Of a DNA stretch of 64,000 nucleotides, positions 17,938-27,690 are shown piece after piece. Position 1 is the first letter of the stretch, and every line of letters starts with the position of its first letter. The position numbers and the translations under genes are program-made. The notes beneath the pieces are model-generated. The model saw only the letters and a program-made list of their open reading frames with translations. It did not search any database and had not been told where the DNA came from. Source of the stretch: JANOYJ01 sp963792485 (GTDB lineage: Bacteria > Pseudomonadota > Alphaproteobacteria > Rhizobiales > Rhizobiaceae); assembly GCA_963792485.1 (NCBI GenBank), contig CAWBWL010000013.1, positions 62,001 through 126,000 on the forward strand. Direction: 5' to 3'.

Positions 17938-18483
17938 TCACTGCGCCGGGCAGGGCGCTCCCGCCGCCGCCCAGGCTTCGAGCGCCGCGAACGTCTGCTC
18001 CACCGATCCCGGCGCAGGCTCGCGGCCCGGTCCCGGCGTCCAGCCCCAAGCGACCAGCGCGTCATTTTTCACATGCTCGGCAATGTCGGCCAGCGTGCGG
18101 TTTCCGTTCCTTGCCGGATCCTTGATCTGCGCGCAGGTCTGCGCCGATGTCTGGCCAAACCAAACCATTTCCACCGGAGCCAAATGCCAATTAGGCGCGC
18201 CGGGCGGGGCGTGTTCTTTCGCAGCATTGGTTTCGCCATGGCAGGTCGAGCAGCGCATGCCGGGATTGCCCATGCCGTCCGGCCCGCGCATCACATTCAT
18301 GGCGTGGAACTTCGCGCTGTCTCCCGCGCCCCAGCGTGGATGATCGTCCGGCGTGTGGCAGTTGGCGCAGCGGGGATGCGAGAGGACGGCGTGGATTTTC
18401 TCCCAAGTCTTTGAACCATCGTCCTGGGCAAAAGAGGGTATGGAAGAAAGAAGAAGAGTGGCGAGGACGGTCCCGGTTTTCAT
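17938..18483 (-). CDS. Periplasmic di-heme cytochrome c-like protein
   Basis: A 181-residue protein with a Sec signal (MKTGTVLATLLLSSIPSFAQ) and two heme-binding motifs, CANCH and CSTCH. Related proteins are encoded beside isoquinoline 1-oxidoreductase-type molybdenum enzymes and are thought to accept their electrons. Its ATG at 18483 overlaps the stop of the molybdopterin subunit gene, supporting one operon and one complex. Electron transfer from the two-subunit dehydrogenase is an inference from position and hemes. Confidence 0.8.
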   Translation of the reverse strand: MKTGTVLATLLLSSIPSFAQDDGSKTWEKIHAVLSHPRCANCHTPDDHPRWGAGDSAKFHAMNVMRGPDGMGNPGMRCSTCHGETNAAKEHAPPGAPNWHLAPVEMVWFGQTSAQTCAQIKDPARNGNRTLADIAEHVKNDALVAWGWTPGPGREPAPGSVEQTFAALEAWAAAGAPCPAQ

Positions 18484-20762
18484 GCGAACTTCACCTCCCT
18501 GTTCAAGGGCAGCGTGCGGATGCGCTTGCCGGTGAGGGCGAAGATGGCGTTGGCGAGTGCGGGGCCGCGCCGGGCGTCGAAATTTCTCCCGCGCCACCCA
18601 TGTCTTCGGCGTTTTCCAGAAATCTCGATCTGCATGTCCGGGCACTGCCAGATGCGCATGGCGTCATAATCGTGGAAATTGCTTTGCTCAACCTTGCCGT
18701 CCGCAAAGGTGATCTCTCCATTCATTGCCGCCGATAGACCATAAACCGCGCCGGACATGATCTGCGCTTTGAGATTATCCGGATCGAGCGCAATTCCGAC
18801 ATCCGCCGCGACATAAAGCTTTTCCAGTTTGATGCCGTCCGGCGTGTCAGCAATCTCAATGACTTGCGCCACCCAGCCGCCGAAAGCGAGCGTGAAGGCG
18901 AAGCCTTTGGCCTTGCCGGGCTCAGTCTTGCCCCAGCCGGACATTTCGGCAACTTTTTCCACGACTTTCACCGCAGCTGGCCAAGGCTGCATCAGTTTCA
19001 GCCGCATGGCGACCGGGTCGAGCTTTCCGGAATGCGCCGCCTCGTCCATGAAGCTTTCCATGAAGAAGCCATTGTGTGAATTACCCACCGAGCGCCAGAA
19101 GCCGACGGGCACGCCCAAGGGCGTGTCGATGCCGCTCATGCGGAAATCGGCGATGTCATAGGGCTGGTTGAACGCGCCGTCGGTGATGGCCTTGTCAGCG
19201 CCAAGCGGCATGCCGTTCATGGAAGGCATGGTCCTGCCGATAACGCTGGCCATGATGGAAGGCGTTGCGATCATGCCATCCAGCGCGGTGGGAATGCCGT
19301 CACTGCCGAGCCGCGCCTTGAAGCGCGCGACAGCGACCGGACGGTAGGTGTCGTGTGTCATGTCCTCTTCGCGCGACCAGATCACTTTCACAGGCTTGCC
19401 GTCGGCTTGCATGGCGATGAGCGTGGCATAGATGGAGAAATCCGTCTCGATGCGCCGTCCGAATCCGCCGCCCATCATTGGTCGTGTGGACGGTGACCTT
19501 GTCCTGCTCAATCCCGGCAATGCCTGCGCAGACATAGCGCACGACCGTCGGCGCCTGATTGGGGGACCAAAGCGTCAGCTTGCCGTCGGCGAACTGCGCC
19601 GTTGCGTTCATCGGCTCCATTGTCGCGTGGGCAAGGAAGGGGACCAGATATTCGGCTTCGACCACGCGCTCGGCAGGCGCATCGGCAAAGGCTAGTGTCA
19701 ACGTCTCCCAACGTGCGCAACGACGATCCCGCGCCCGGTTTCAGCGCACCTTTCAGCACACTGAGCATTTCGGCGGAGGATTGCGGATAGGGTGCCTTGT
19801 CCCATTCGACTTTGACCGCGTCGGCCGCCTTGAAAGCCGCCCATGTATTTTTCGCAATCACGCCGACGCCGTGGCCGCTTTGACAGTTGATCTCGAAAAT
19901 CTTGACGACGCCCGGAATTTTCAACGCGTCGGCAGCGTCGAAACTCTTCATGCGCCCGGTCAAATTGGGGTTCATCTTCACCGTGCCGAACAGCATGTCC
20001 GGAGGCATGACATCAACGCCGAAGATAGGCGCGCCGGTGACCTTGGCGCGCATATCAACGCGCTTCTGCGACTTGCCAAGCAGCTTCCAGTCCTTGCGGT
20101 CCTTCAGCTTGATTTCTGAAGGCGGCCTCAGCTTGGCGGCCTCCAGCGCCAGTTCGCCATAGGTCAGGGATTTGCCGGATGCCGGATCGGTGATCTTGCC
20201 GTTTTCAGCCTTCAGCGTTTCCGCCGCCACACTGAGCCGCGCCGCGGCTGCCGCTTTGAGCATTTCGCGCGCCGCCGCGCCCGCAAGACGCATCTTTTCA
20301 TAACCGTCGATCGTAGACGAGGAGCCGCCCGTGGCCTGCAGGCTGGCCGCCCTGATTGCGCCGCCCATGATCGCCCGCATGGTCTGCGCCATTGCGCTGT
20401 GGTCAAAGGAAGGGAATGGGGCGCCGTCCTGCGCCGCGCCGCTGTTGTAATAGGCGCCAGAAGCCGGGCCATGCTGCACTTCGACCTGGTTGAGCGCGAC
20501 TTCCAGTTCTTCGGCAACCAGCGCGGCGAGTGTCGTGTGCACGCCCTGGCCCATTTCGGCGCGCGGGGCGATGAGGATGATCTTGCCGGAGGCCTCAATC
20601 ATCACATAGGGGTTGAATGTGGTCCAATCGCCCTTGACCAGAGTTTCAAGCGGGTTGCCCTTGGGCCGTGCGTAGAAATAATAGCCGACGGCCATGCCGC
20701 CGCCTATGGCGGCTGCGCCGATAAGGAAGGTGCGGCGGGCGATTTTTGCGATGCTCGCCATG
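18480..20762 (-). CDS. Molybdopterin-binding subunit of xanthine dehydrogenase-family oxidoreductase (IorB-like; four frame breaks)
   Basis: The N terminus has a Tat signal (ARRTFLIGAAAIGGGMAVGYYF) and then IorB-type motifs: APRAEMGQGVHTTLAALVAEELEV, GAPIFGVDVMPPDMLFG, FLAHATMEPMNATA, MGGGFGRRIETDF, PVGFWRSVGNSHNGFFMESF and PALANAIFALTGKRIR. Net length is 760 residues, normal for single-polypeptide periplasmic members. The frame leaves and returns twice, between about 19699 and 19480 and between about 18621 and 18562. Conserved sequence continues in the alternate frames, so paired indels are evident. The product would hydroxylate an N-heterocycle or oxidise an aldehyde; the substrate is unknown. 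Confidence 0.82.
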
Positions 20763-21221
20763 TCATGCCACTCCATTTGCGGCGGCGCGGTGGATGGCGG
20801 CGCGGATTTTCGGATATGTGCCGCAGCGGCAGAGGTTTCCGCCCATAGCTTCATCGATCTGCTTGTCGTCCGGGTTGGGAATGGCGTTGAGCAGCGCAAC
20901 AGCGCTCATGATCTGCCCGGCCTGGCAGTAGCCGCACTGTGACACCTGCTCGTCCATCCATGCCTGCTGCACGGGGTGCAGCTTGCCGTCTTTCTCCAGC
21001 CCTTCAATAGTGACAACCGGCCCGGTGATTTCGCTCACCGCGCGCGAGCAGGACCGGATCGGCTCGCCATCGACAAACACCGTGCAGGCCCCGCACATGG
21101 CGATGCCGCAGCCGAATTTCGGGCCAAGAATTCCGGCCAGGTCGCGCAAGGCCCAAAGCAAAGGCATGTCCGGCTCGGCGTCGAGCTCGTAGTCTTTTCC
21201 ATTGACGTTGAGGCGGACCAT
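20763..21221 (-). CDS. (2Fe-2S)-binding subunit of molybdenum oxidoreductase (IorA-like)
   Basis: A 152-residue protein with a plant-ferredoxin-type cluster motif (CGIAMCGACTVFVDGEPIRSC) and a C-terminal four-helix [2Fe-2S] domain (QCGYCQAGQIMS, GNLCRCGTYPKI). It is the small electron-transfer subunit of two-subunit isoquinoline/aldehyde oxidoreductases. Its stop abuts the start of the molybdopterin subunit. It has no export signal of its own and is probably carried out on the Tat signal of its partner. It is the first gene of the operon, just downstream of the TetR-type operator. Confidence 0.93.
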   Translation of the reverse strand: MVRLNVNGKDYELDAEPDMPLLWALRDLAGILGPKFGCGIAMCGACTVFVDGEPIRSCSRAVSEITGPVVTIEGLEKDGKLHPVQQAWMDEQVSQCGYCQAGQIMSAVALLNAIPNPDDKQIDEAMGGNLCRCGTYPKIRAAIHRAAANGVA

Positions 21222-21245
21222 GGCAAACTCCTGAATGCGTCGTTT

Positions 21246-21287
21246 TCTGACGTATTGACAATATGTGGAAAAATGTCAGAACGTCAA
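21246..21287. promoter_or_regulatory. Long inverted-repeat operator between iorA-like and TetR genes
   Basis: TCTGACGTATTGACA (21246-21260) is mirrored by TGTCAGAACGTCAA (21274-21287), leaving a 13-base centre. The right arm ends 2 bases before the TetR gene's ATG. On the minus strand the same DNA offers TTGACG and TATTGT hexamers 18 bases apart, a plausible promoter for the oxidoreductase operon. This is the expected arrangement for a TetR protein repressing itself and its divergent target. Confidence 0.7.
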
Positions 21288-21289
21288 TC

Positions 21290-21871
21290 ATGAATCTTGA
21301 AGTCAAGAAGAGTAGCGTTGCAGGCGGCGACGCCAAGCGGCAACTGATCCTGGACGGCGCTATGGCCGTGGTGCTGCGTTATGGCTTCCAACGCGCGACA
21401 ATGGACGACGTGGCTAAAGAAGCCGGCATTTCGCGTCCCGCACTGTATCTGGTCTTCAAGAACAAGACTGATATTTATCGCGCGCTGGCGGAATCGATCT
21501 TGGGAAATGCACTCGACGCCGCGCGCGCCGCCTTGGAAAGGGGTGGTCCCATCGAAGCGCGGCTGTTTCAGGCGATCAAGGCGGGCATTCTTGATCCAAC
21601 GGATTTCATGATGGCTACGGCGCATGGGGCCGAACTTCTCGACATGAAGCATGCAATGGCGGCGGAGGCGCTCAGCGCGTGGCGCACCCAAAAGGCGGCG
21701 CTGATTGCGAAGGCGCTTGAAAGCTCTGGAGTTGCGAAGGCCAAGGATATGAGCGGGGCAGTGCTTGCGGACATTCTGCTCGACGGGATTGAAGGGCTGA
21801 AGCTGCGGGCAAAGACCAGCGCAGAGCGCGAAGCGGGCGCGCGGGCGCTGGTGAAACTCGTGGCCGGATGA
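21290..21871 (+). CDS. TetR/AcrR-family transcriptional regulator
   Basis: A 193-residue protein with the TetR helix-turn-helix (ILDGAMAVVLRYGFQRATMDDVAKEAGISRPALYLVFKNK, about residues 21-60) and a divergent helical ligand domain. The start at 21290 is preferred over a GTG-like start further upstream because the latter lies inside the operator. It is divergent from the molybdenum oxidoreductase operon with a 68-bp gap holding a clear inverted repeat, so it probably represses that operon until a substrate binds. Confidence 0.88.
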   Translation: MNLEVKKSSVAGGDAKRQLILDGAMAVVLRYGFQRATMDDVAKEAGISRPALYLVFKNKTDIYRALAESILGNALDAARAALERGGPIEARLFQAIKAGILDPTDFMMATAHGAELLDMKHAMAAEALSAWRTQKAALIAKALESSGVAKAKDMSGAVLADILLDGIEGLKLRAKTSAEREAGARALVKLVAG

Positions 21872-21953
21872 GCGCTGCCGCGCCGGTAATTCCAAGATAG
21901 TTCACCGGGCTCAATAGTGATATTGTTTCACCGCCAAACTGGAGATCGCTGTC

Positions 21954-22274
21954 ATGCGCCGCATCCTTCCCGGTCTGTTGTTGAGCCTGTTTGCATCGGT
22001 TGCGCTTGCCGACGCGATTGACGGGGATTGGTGCAATGAAGATGGCAGCCATGTGCGTATTGACGGATCCAAGATCGAGCTTGGCTCCGGCCAAATCGTG
22101 GAGGGCACTTATTCGCGCCATGCTTTCAGCTATGTGGCGCCGCCGGGCGATTCGGAAGCAGGTGTCGAGATCAGATTTGCGCTCAGCTCCGAGGAACTGA
22201 TGCGGCGGTTGCGCAATCCGGATGTGATGCCGGAACATGCGGACCTGTGGCGGCGCTGCCAGACGACGAGCTGA
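21954..22274 (+). CDS. Small secreted protein of unknown function
   Basis: A 106-residue protein with a good Sec signal peptide (MRRILPGLLLSLFASVALADA). The mature part contains DGDWCNEDGSHVRIDGSKIELGSG, a pattern seen in small periplasmic proteins of alphaproteobacteria that resemble short lipocalin-like strands. It has one Cys near the N terminus and one near the C terminus, which could form a disulfide. No specific family is recognised. Confidence 0.6.
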   Translation: MRRILPGLLLSLFASVALADAIDGDWCNEDGSHVRIDGSKIELGSGQIVEGTYSRHAFSYVAPPGDSEAGVEIRFALSSEELMRRLRNPDVMPEHADLWRRCQTTS

Positions 22275-22828
22275 CGTGATCCGTTCAGGGACAGGTTGTT
22301 CCGGACGCTTCGGTTATATTAATCTTTGGACCTGCCGGCGCTGAGCTCATCCGTTGCGTTCTAGCCATGCATTCAAATCCTGACACCAGATGTTGTGTGA
22401 ACAAGCGAAGAACAATGCTGAAAGGCTGATTCGTCGGCGATTCGTTCCGCTTCCGGTCTGAAGGTTAACAGCAGGACGGCCAAGACCGGTTGACCTGTTA
22501 AGCGAGCAGTGAGAATTGCAGCTGAAATTGCAATATTTTCAACAGGTTGAATCGAGGGAAATCTCTCACGCGGCCAATCGTTAACGGAATCACGCTGGAG
22601 TCTGACCAAGTCCAATTTTCCGATTCATCATGTCGTGCGCACGCTCTGTTTCAACACAACATCTAGCCGTGAACAAATCCTGAATCTGTTGAAAGCAGCG
22701 ATTCGTCGCTGATTCGTTCCGTTCGCGTTCCGTTTCTTAACCGCAACGGCATTCAAGCTGACTGACGGCTTGGCAAAGCCGTTCTGCCGGTGCTAACGCG
22801 AGGGTCCGATTCAAGACTGTGCGGCTTC
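22275..22828. promoter_or_regulatory. Gene-free 554-bp region with ten GANTC sites and a diverged direct duplication
   Basis: No convincing gene is present. GANTC pentamers, the CcrM methylation site, start at 22428, 22439, 22549, 22587, 22598, 22622, 22682, 22700, 22711 and 22808. That is ten in 385 bp, where about 1.4 would be expected at this GC content. Two units share GATTCGTCG..GATTCGTTCCG, at 22428-22449 and 22700-22721. Each is preceded by TGAAAG and followed by a TTAAC, at about 22464 and 22737. The region directly precedes the helicase gene. It probably holds that gene's promoter under methylation control, or another cell-cycle element. Confidence 0.65.
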
Positions 22829-25800
22829 ATGGCCTTTGGCTCCTCCGAACTTTCCCCGCTGATACTCTCCGGCCGTGACGTCACCGCCATTCTGGGTCCC
22901 ACCAATACGGGCAAGACTCATATGGCGATTGAGCGGATGCTGACGCATCACACCGGCGTCATTGGCCTGCCGCTGCGGCTTCTGGCGCGCGAGGTTTACA
23001 CGCGGGTCTGCGAGAAGGTTGGCACTGAGCGTGTCTCGCTGATCACCGGCGAGGAAAAGATCACGCCGCGTTTTGCGCGCTATTCGGTGTGCACGGTGGA
23101 AGCCATGCCACGCGAGACGGATGCTGATTTTGTGGCGATCGACGAGGTGCAGCTCGCGGGTGATCTTGAGCGCGGGCATGTGTTCACCGACCGCATCCTG
23201 CATCTGCGCGGCAAGAAAGAAACATTGCTGCTCGGCGCGGCGACCATGCGCGGCATTCTCGAAAAGCTGCTGCGCGGCGTTAACATCATCACCCGCCCGC
23301 GCCTGTCGCAGCTTTTATATGCCGGGCAAAAGAAGATCATGCGCCTGCCGCACCGCACGGCGATTGTCGCGTTTTCCACGGATGAAGTTTACGCCATTGC
23401 CGAACTCATCCGCCGCCAGCGCGGCGGGGCGGCTGTGGTGCTCGGCGCGCTGTCTCCCAGAACCAGAAACGCGCAAGTCGAGCTCTTCCAGTCCGGCGAT
23501 GTCGATTATCTGGTTGCCACTGATGCCATCGGCATGGGGCTCAATCTGGGTGTGGACCATGTCGCCTTTGCGCAGGACCGCAAATTTGACGGCTACCAAT
23601 ACCGCAATCTCAATCCAGCTGAACTTGCACAGATCGCCGGGCGGGCGGGGCGGCACGTCAAGGACGGCACCTTTGGCGTGACCTCGCAGGTCGAGCCCTT
23701 CGAGGATGAATTGGTTCGGCGCATTGAGGCGCATGAGTTTGACCCTGTGCGCGTGCTGCAATGGCGCACGAACCAGTTTGACTTTTCCTCGCTCAACCAC
23801 CTCATCCAGTCGATCGATACAATCGCGCCCGTGGAAGGACTGACCCGCGCGCTTCCAGCGGTGGACGTTGAAGCGCTGCATTTTCTGGCGCGAGATGAAG
23901 ACATCAGCAGGCTGGCAACCACGCCGGAGCGGGTGGAAATGCTGTGGGACGCGTGTTCGCTCCCCGATTACCGCAAGATCGCTCCCGCCCAGCATGCCGA
24001 ACTCATCAGCGCGGTCTACAAGGATATCGTCAAACGCGGCTGCGTGGACGAGGGCTATATGGCCGAGCAGGTCAAACTCGCCGACCGCACGGAAGGCGAA
24101 ATCGACACGCTGTCGCAGCGCATTGCGCAGATCCGCACGTGGACATTTGTGGCAAATCACCCGGGCTGGCTTGCCAATCCGACACACTGGCAGCAAAAGA
24201 CGCGCGAAATTGAAGACCGGCTTTCTGACGCCTTGCATGAACGGTTGACGAAACGCTTTGTAGATCGCAGGACAAGCGTGCTCATGAAGCGCTTGAGAGA
24301 GAATGAAATGCTTGAAGCCGAAATCAGCGTCAACGGGGATGTGCTTGTGGCGGGCCACCATGTGGGTGAGCTGCAAGGGTTCCGTTTTTCGGCGGATTCA
24401 ACTGCCGAAGGCGAGGACGCCAAGGCTATACGCGCCGCTGCGCTGAAGGCGCTTGCGCTCGAATATGACGCACGCGCCTACCGGTTTTCCGCCGCTGCCA
24501 ATGGCGATATTGCGCTCGCGCAAGACGGCACGATCCGCTGGCTCGGCGCGCCGGTGGCGACCTTGGCCGCAACCGAGGATGTTCTGAAGCCGCGCGCGAT
24601 CATTCTTGCCGACGAACAGCTCACCGGACCCTCGCTTGAGATGGTGCAGACGCGGGTGGAGCGGTTTCGTCGCCTGGCAAATTGAGCAGCATTTGAAGCC
24701 GCTGTCGGACCTGTCCGTCGGCGATGGACTTCTCGGGCCGGCAAAGGGCCTTGCCTACCGGCTCTACGAGGCGCTGGGTATCATCAAGCGCAAGGATGTG
24801 GCGGAGGAGGCCAAGGCGCTGGATCAGGATGCGCGGGCTGCCTTGCGCAAAATGGGCGTGCGCTTCGGCGCCTATCACATTTTCCTGCCAGCGCTCTTGA
24901 AACCCGCACCGGCGCAACTGTCGACTATGCTCTGGGCGCTGAAAAACGACGCCAAGGACCGTCCGGGCTATGGCGATATCGTCGCCGCGCTCGCCGCCGG
25001 ACGCACATCGGTGATTGCCGATGCGACATTTGAGCGGGAATTTTACCGGCTCGCGGGCTTTCGTGTTTTGGGAAAGCGCGCTGTGCGCATTGATATCCTT
25101 GAACGGCTGGCGGATCTGATCCGGCCTGCGCTTGCCTGGAAACCGGGCTCGGGCGCGCGGCCTGCTGGCGGATATGATGGCGACCGATTTGTTGTCACCC
25201 CGGCAATGATGTCCATTCTCGGGGCCACCGCCGACGACATGTCAGAAATCCTGCGCGGCCTCGGCTACCGGTCTGACGTGTTGTCGTCTGAGTTTGTTGA
25301 TGCACATCTGGCTGAACTTGATGCGGCCAATCCTGCCGAAGCCAAGACCGGCGATGCGCCCGAAGCGCCGCAGGTTGAAGTTGTTATCAAGAAGAGCTTT
25401 GCGAACGCTGCGGCGGAAGCGCAGGCTTCGGCAGCGCCATCCGAAGCTACGGAAGGCACAGACACTGGTGCCGAGCCTGCGTCATCGGAGGGCGCCGCAG
25501 CGGTTGAGGCCGCCGCAGAAGCTGCTCCTGCAGAACCAAAAGTCACGCTGGTCTGGCGTCTCGTGCGCCATGACGAGAAGCGCCCGGAGCGCAGTGCGCG
25601 TCCGGTTCGCCGGGGCGTGCCTTCAGGCGAGGCGGCAAAGGCGGGCGAGGGCAAGCCGCGCTTTGACCGTGATGCCAATCGCGGCCAGAAACCGCGCATC
25701 GAAGGCCGTGGCAAACCGGAGTTTGCCCGCAAGCGCGAAGAAGGTAACGCGCCGCGACCCGAGGGAAAGCGCGACAATAACCGCAAACCGCAGCATCAGA

Positions 25801-25889
25801 ACAAACCGAGGGAGGAGCGTCCGGCGAAGTTCGACCCGGATTCGCCCTTTGCCAAGCTTGCGGCGTTGCGTGACCAATTGAAGAAGTAA
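22829..25889 (+). CDS. SUV3/MgpS-like superfamily 2 helicase (frame interrupted)
   Basis: A large helicase, 1019 residues when one extra T in the TTT at about 24665 is removed (RVERF then VAWQIEQHL). It has Walker A GPTNTGKTH, Walker B AIDEVQLAGDLERGHVFTDR, motif VI region AQIAGRAGRH, and a SUV3-like C-terminal domain. The last 170 or so residues change from Ala/Glu/Pro-rich to strongly basic (PVRRGVPSGE, RPEGKRDNNRKPQHQNKPREER), a disordered tail likely to contact RNA. SUV3 relatives unwind RNA in the mitochondrial degradosome; an RNA role here is inferred. The ATG at 22829 is preferred because the upstream frame extends into the GANTC region. Confidence 0.85.
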
Positions 25890-25892
25890 GAC

Positions 25893-26292
25893 TTGAGCGG
25901 CGAAAAACAGCGACTGGACAAATGGCTGTTTTTCGCGCGCGCCGTCAAATCCAGATCGCTGGCGGCAAAACTCGCCAGTGGCGGGCATGTCAAGATCAAT
26001 GAACGGACCAGCGACGGCGGGGATAATCCGGTGCGCATCGGCGATGTGCTGACCATCCAGATCGAGCGGCAAGCGCTCGTCTGGAAGGTGCTGGCGCTTG
26101 GCGAGCGGCGCGGACCCGCGCCAGAGGCGCAGACTTCTTTATGAGGACTTGACGCCCGCGCAGCCAGCTCGATTGCCGGATGTCGCCCAGCGCAATGCGG
26201 GCTCCGGGCGTCCTGAGAAGAAAGAACGCCGGGCCTTGGAAAAGCTTCGGGCATCGATTTTTGGTGGTGGCGAGGATGGCGGGCATGAATAG
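25893..26292 (+). CDS. S4-domain RNA-binding protein, Hsp15-like (frame interrupted)
   Basis: The protein starts at a TTG 3 bases after the helicase stop: RLDKWLFFARAVKSRSLAAKLASGGHVKINE, the S4 RNA-binding fold, as in Hsp15, which recycles stalled 50S subunits carrying nascent chains. At about 26132 one extra base breaks the frame. In the next frame it continues LLYEDLTPAQPARLPDVAQR and RPEKKERRALEKLR, a basic tail typical of rhizobial homologues. Corrected length is about 132 residues. Coupling to the helicase gene suggests a shared role in RNA or ribosome handling. Confidence 0.82.
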
Positions 26293-26393
26293 AAATTTCG
26301 TTTAAACTGCGGGCAGTTGCCGCAAGACGCATCCCTTGTCAGCGCTCATCAAAGCCGCTAATCCACGCCGCCTAGCCATTTTTGAGAATTCAA

Positions 26394-26732
26394 ATGACCT
26401 ATGTCGTCACCGACAACTGCATCAAATGCAAATACATGGACTGCGTGGAAGTCTGCCCGGTGGATTGCTTCTATGAGGGCGAGAACATGCTCGTCATTCA
26501 TCCGGATGAATGCATTGACTGCGGCGTGTGCGAGCCGGAATGCCCTGCGGATGCGATCAAGCCGGACACCAAATCCGGGCTGGACAAATGGCTGAAGGTT
26601 AATGCGGAATACTCGCCGCTGTGGCCAAATATCACCGTCAAGCGCGATGGCCCGGCGGACGGCAAGGAGTTTGACGGCGTGGAAGGCAAGTTTGAGAAAT
26701 ATTTCTCAGCCGAGCCGGGCGAGGGCGATTAG
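26394..26732 (+). CDS. fdxA: Seven-iron ferredoxin FdxA
   Basis: A 112-residue ferredoxin with DNCIKCKYMDCVEVCPVDCF followed by ECIDCGVCEPECPADAI, which supply ligands for one [3Fe-4S] and one [4Fe-4S] cluster. The C-terminal tail (LDKWLKVNAEYSPLWPNIT) is that of the FdxA family conserved across alphaproteobacteria. The ATG at 26394 gives the standard MTYVVTDNC start. It lies between the S4 protein and carD, an order I regard as typical for Hyphomicrobiales. It is a cytoplasmic electron carrier; the partner is unknown. Confidence 0.95.
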   Translation: MTYVVTDNCIKCKYMDCVEVCPVDCFYEGENMLVIHPDECIDCGVCEPECPADAIKPDTKSGLDKWLKVNAEYSPLWPNITVKRDGPADGKEFDGVEGKFEKYFSAEPGEGD

Positions 26733-27076
26733 GTCCCTGTTAACCTGCCGCGTTAACCAATTTCCGTCAGTTCTGCGTGCCCGTCCGTTCGCTATCGCAG
26801 CAAATTCTTGATTTCGCCGGTTTTTTATGCTAGGGACGAAATAAGTGCCGATGGCAAACGTTAATCTTTGCGCGACAGCGTCAATCATTGAAGGACTGAT
26901 CTAGACTTTCCAGACTAAGCACGGTTCTGGAGCGGGCTTCCTGCTGCATCGGTGGGAAGGCTGCCCTGTGATTTTGCGGGGAAGTTGGACATTCACGTTT
27001 TCCGGGGCTCAAGGGATCGTCGCCAAGGCGAAAAACAACCGCGTCAAAGCGGGGCATGACAGGAGTTGCGGATTAA
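26733..27076. other. Intergenic region between fdxA and carD
   Basis: These 344 bp contain no convincing gene. Just after fdxA two TTAACC copies (26740-26745 and 26753-26758) are spaced 13 bp apart, recalling but not exactly matching the CtrA site TTAA-N7-TTAA (the spacer between TTAA cores is 9). The remaining sequence, including a GC-rich stretch at 26930-27060, presumably holds the carD promoter and leader. I cannot place a -35/-10 pair with confidence. Confidence 0.4.
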
Positions 27077-27664
27077 ATGACAGCAGCACAGCAGAAGAAG
27101 ACGGCAACGCGTAACGGCTTCAAGACGGGCGAATACATCGTTTACCCGGCGCATGGCGTCGGCCAGATTTTCGCCATTGAAGAGCAGGTTGTCGCCGGGC
27201 ACAAGCTGGAGCTGTTCGTGATCGACTTCCTGAAGGACAAGATGCGCCTGAAGGTGCCTGTTGCCAAGGCGCAGGCGATTGGCATGCGCAAACTGTCCGA
27301 GCCTGATTTCATCGAACGCGGCCTCCGCGTTGTGCAGGGCCGGGCCCGGGTCAAGCGCACCATGTGGTCGCGCCGTGCGCAGGAATATGACGCGAAGATC
27401 AATTCGGGTGACTTGATCGCGATTGCTGAAGTTGTCCGCGATCTCTACCGCGCCGACAATCAGCCGGAGCAGTCTTATTCCGAACGTCAGTTGTATGAAG
27501 CTGCGCTCGACCGCCTGGCGCGCGAAATCGCTGCCGTCAACAAGATGTCGGATACGGAAGCCGTGCGTGTGATTGAGGCAAACCTCGCCAAGGGTCCCAA
27601 GCGCGGCGCCAAGACCGAGCCGGAAGTCGATAACGACACCGAAGAGCAGGAAGTCGCCGCCTGA
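27077..27664 (+). CDS. carD: CarD-family transcriptional regulator
   Basis: A 195-residue protein with the CarD/TRCF RNA-polymerase-interacting domain (FKTGEYIVYPAHGVGQIFAIEEQ, residues about 15-37, and KLELFVIDFLKDKMRLKVPV), then a helical C-terminal DNA-binding part (MWSRRAQEYDAKINSGDLI, YERQLYEAALDRL-like region). CarD binds the polymerase beta subunit and stabilises open promoters, often at rRNA genes. A rho-independent terminator follows 26 bp after the stop. Confidence 0.95.
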   Translation: MTAAQQKKTATRNGFKTGEYIVYPAHGVGQIFAIEEQVVAGHKLELFVIDFLKDKMRLKVPVAKAQAIGMRKLSEPDFIERGLRVVQGRARVKRTMWSRRAQEYDAKINSGDLIAIAEVVRDLYRADNQPEQSYSERQLYEAALDRLAREIAAVNKMSDTEAVRVIEANLAKGPKRGAKTEPEVDNDTEEQEVAA

Positions 27665-27690
27665 AAGGACGCTGATATTTCAGATTAACC

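Noticed and set aside
22275..22828. Chromosome replication origin in the GANTC-rich gap
   Set aside because: No TTATCCACA-type DnaA boxes or AT-rich unwinding stretch are seen, and no dnaA, hemE or parAB genes are nearby. A regulatory role fits better.
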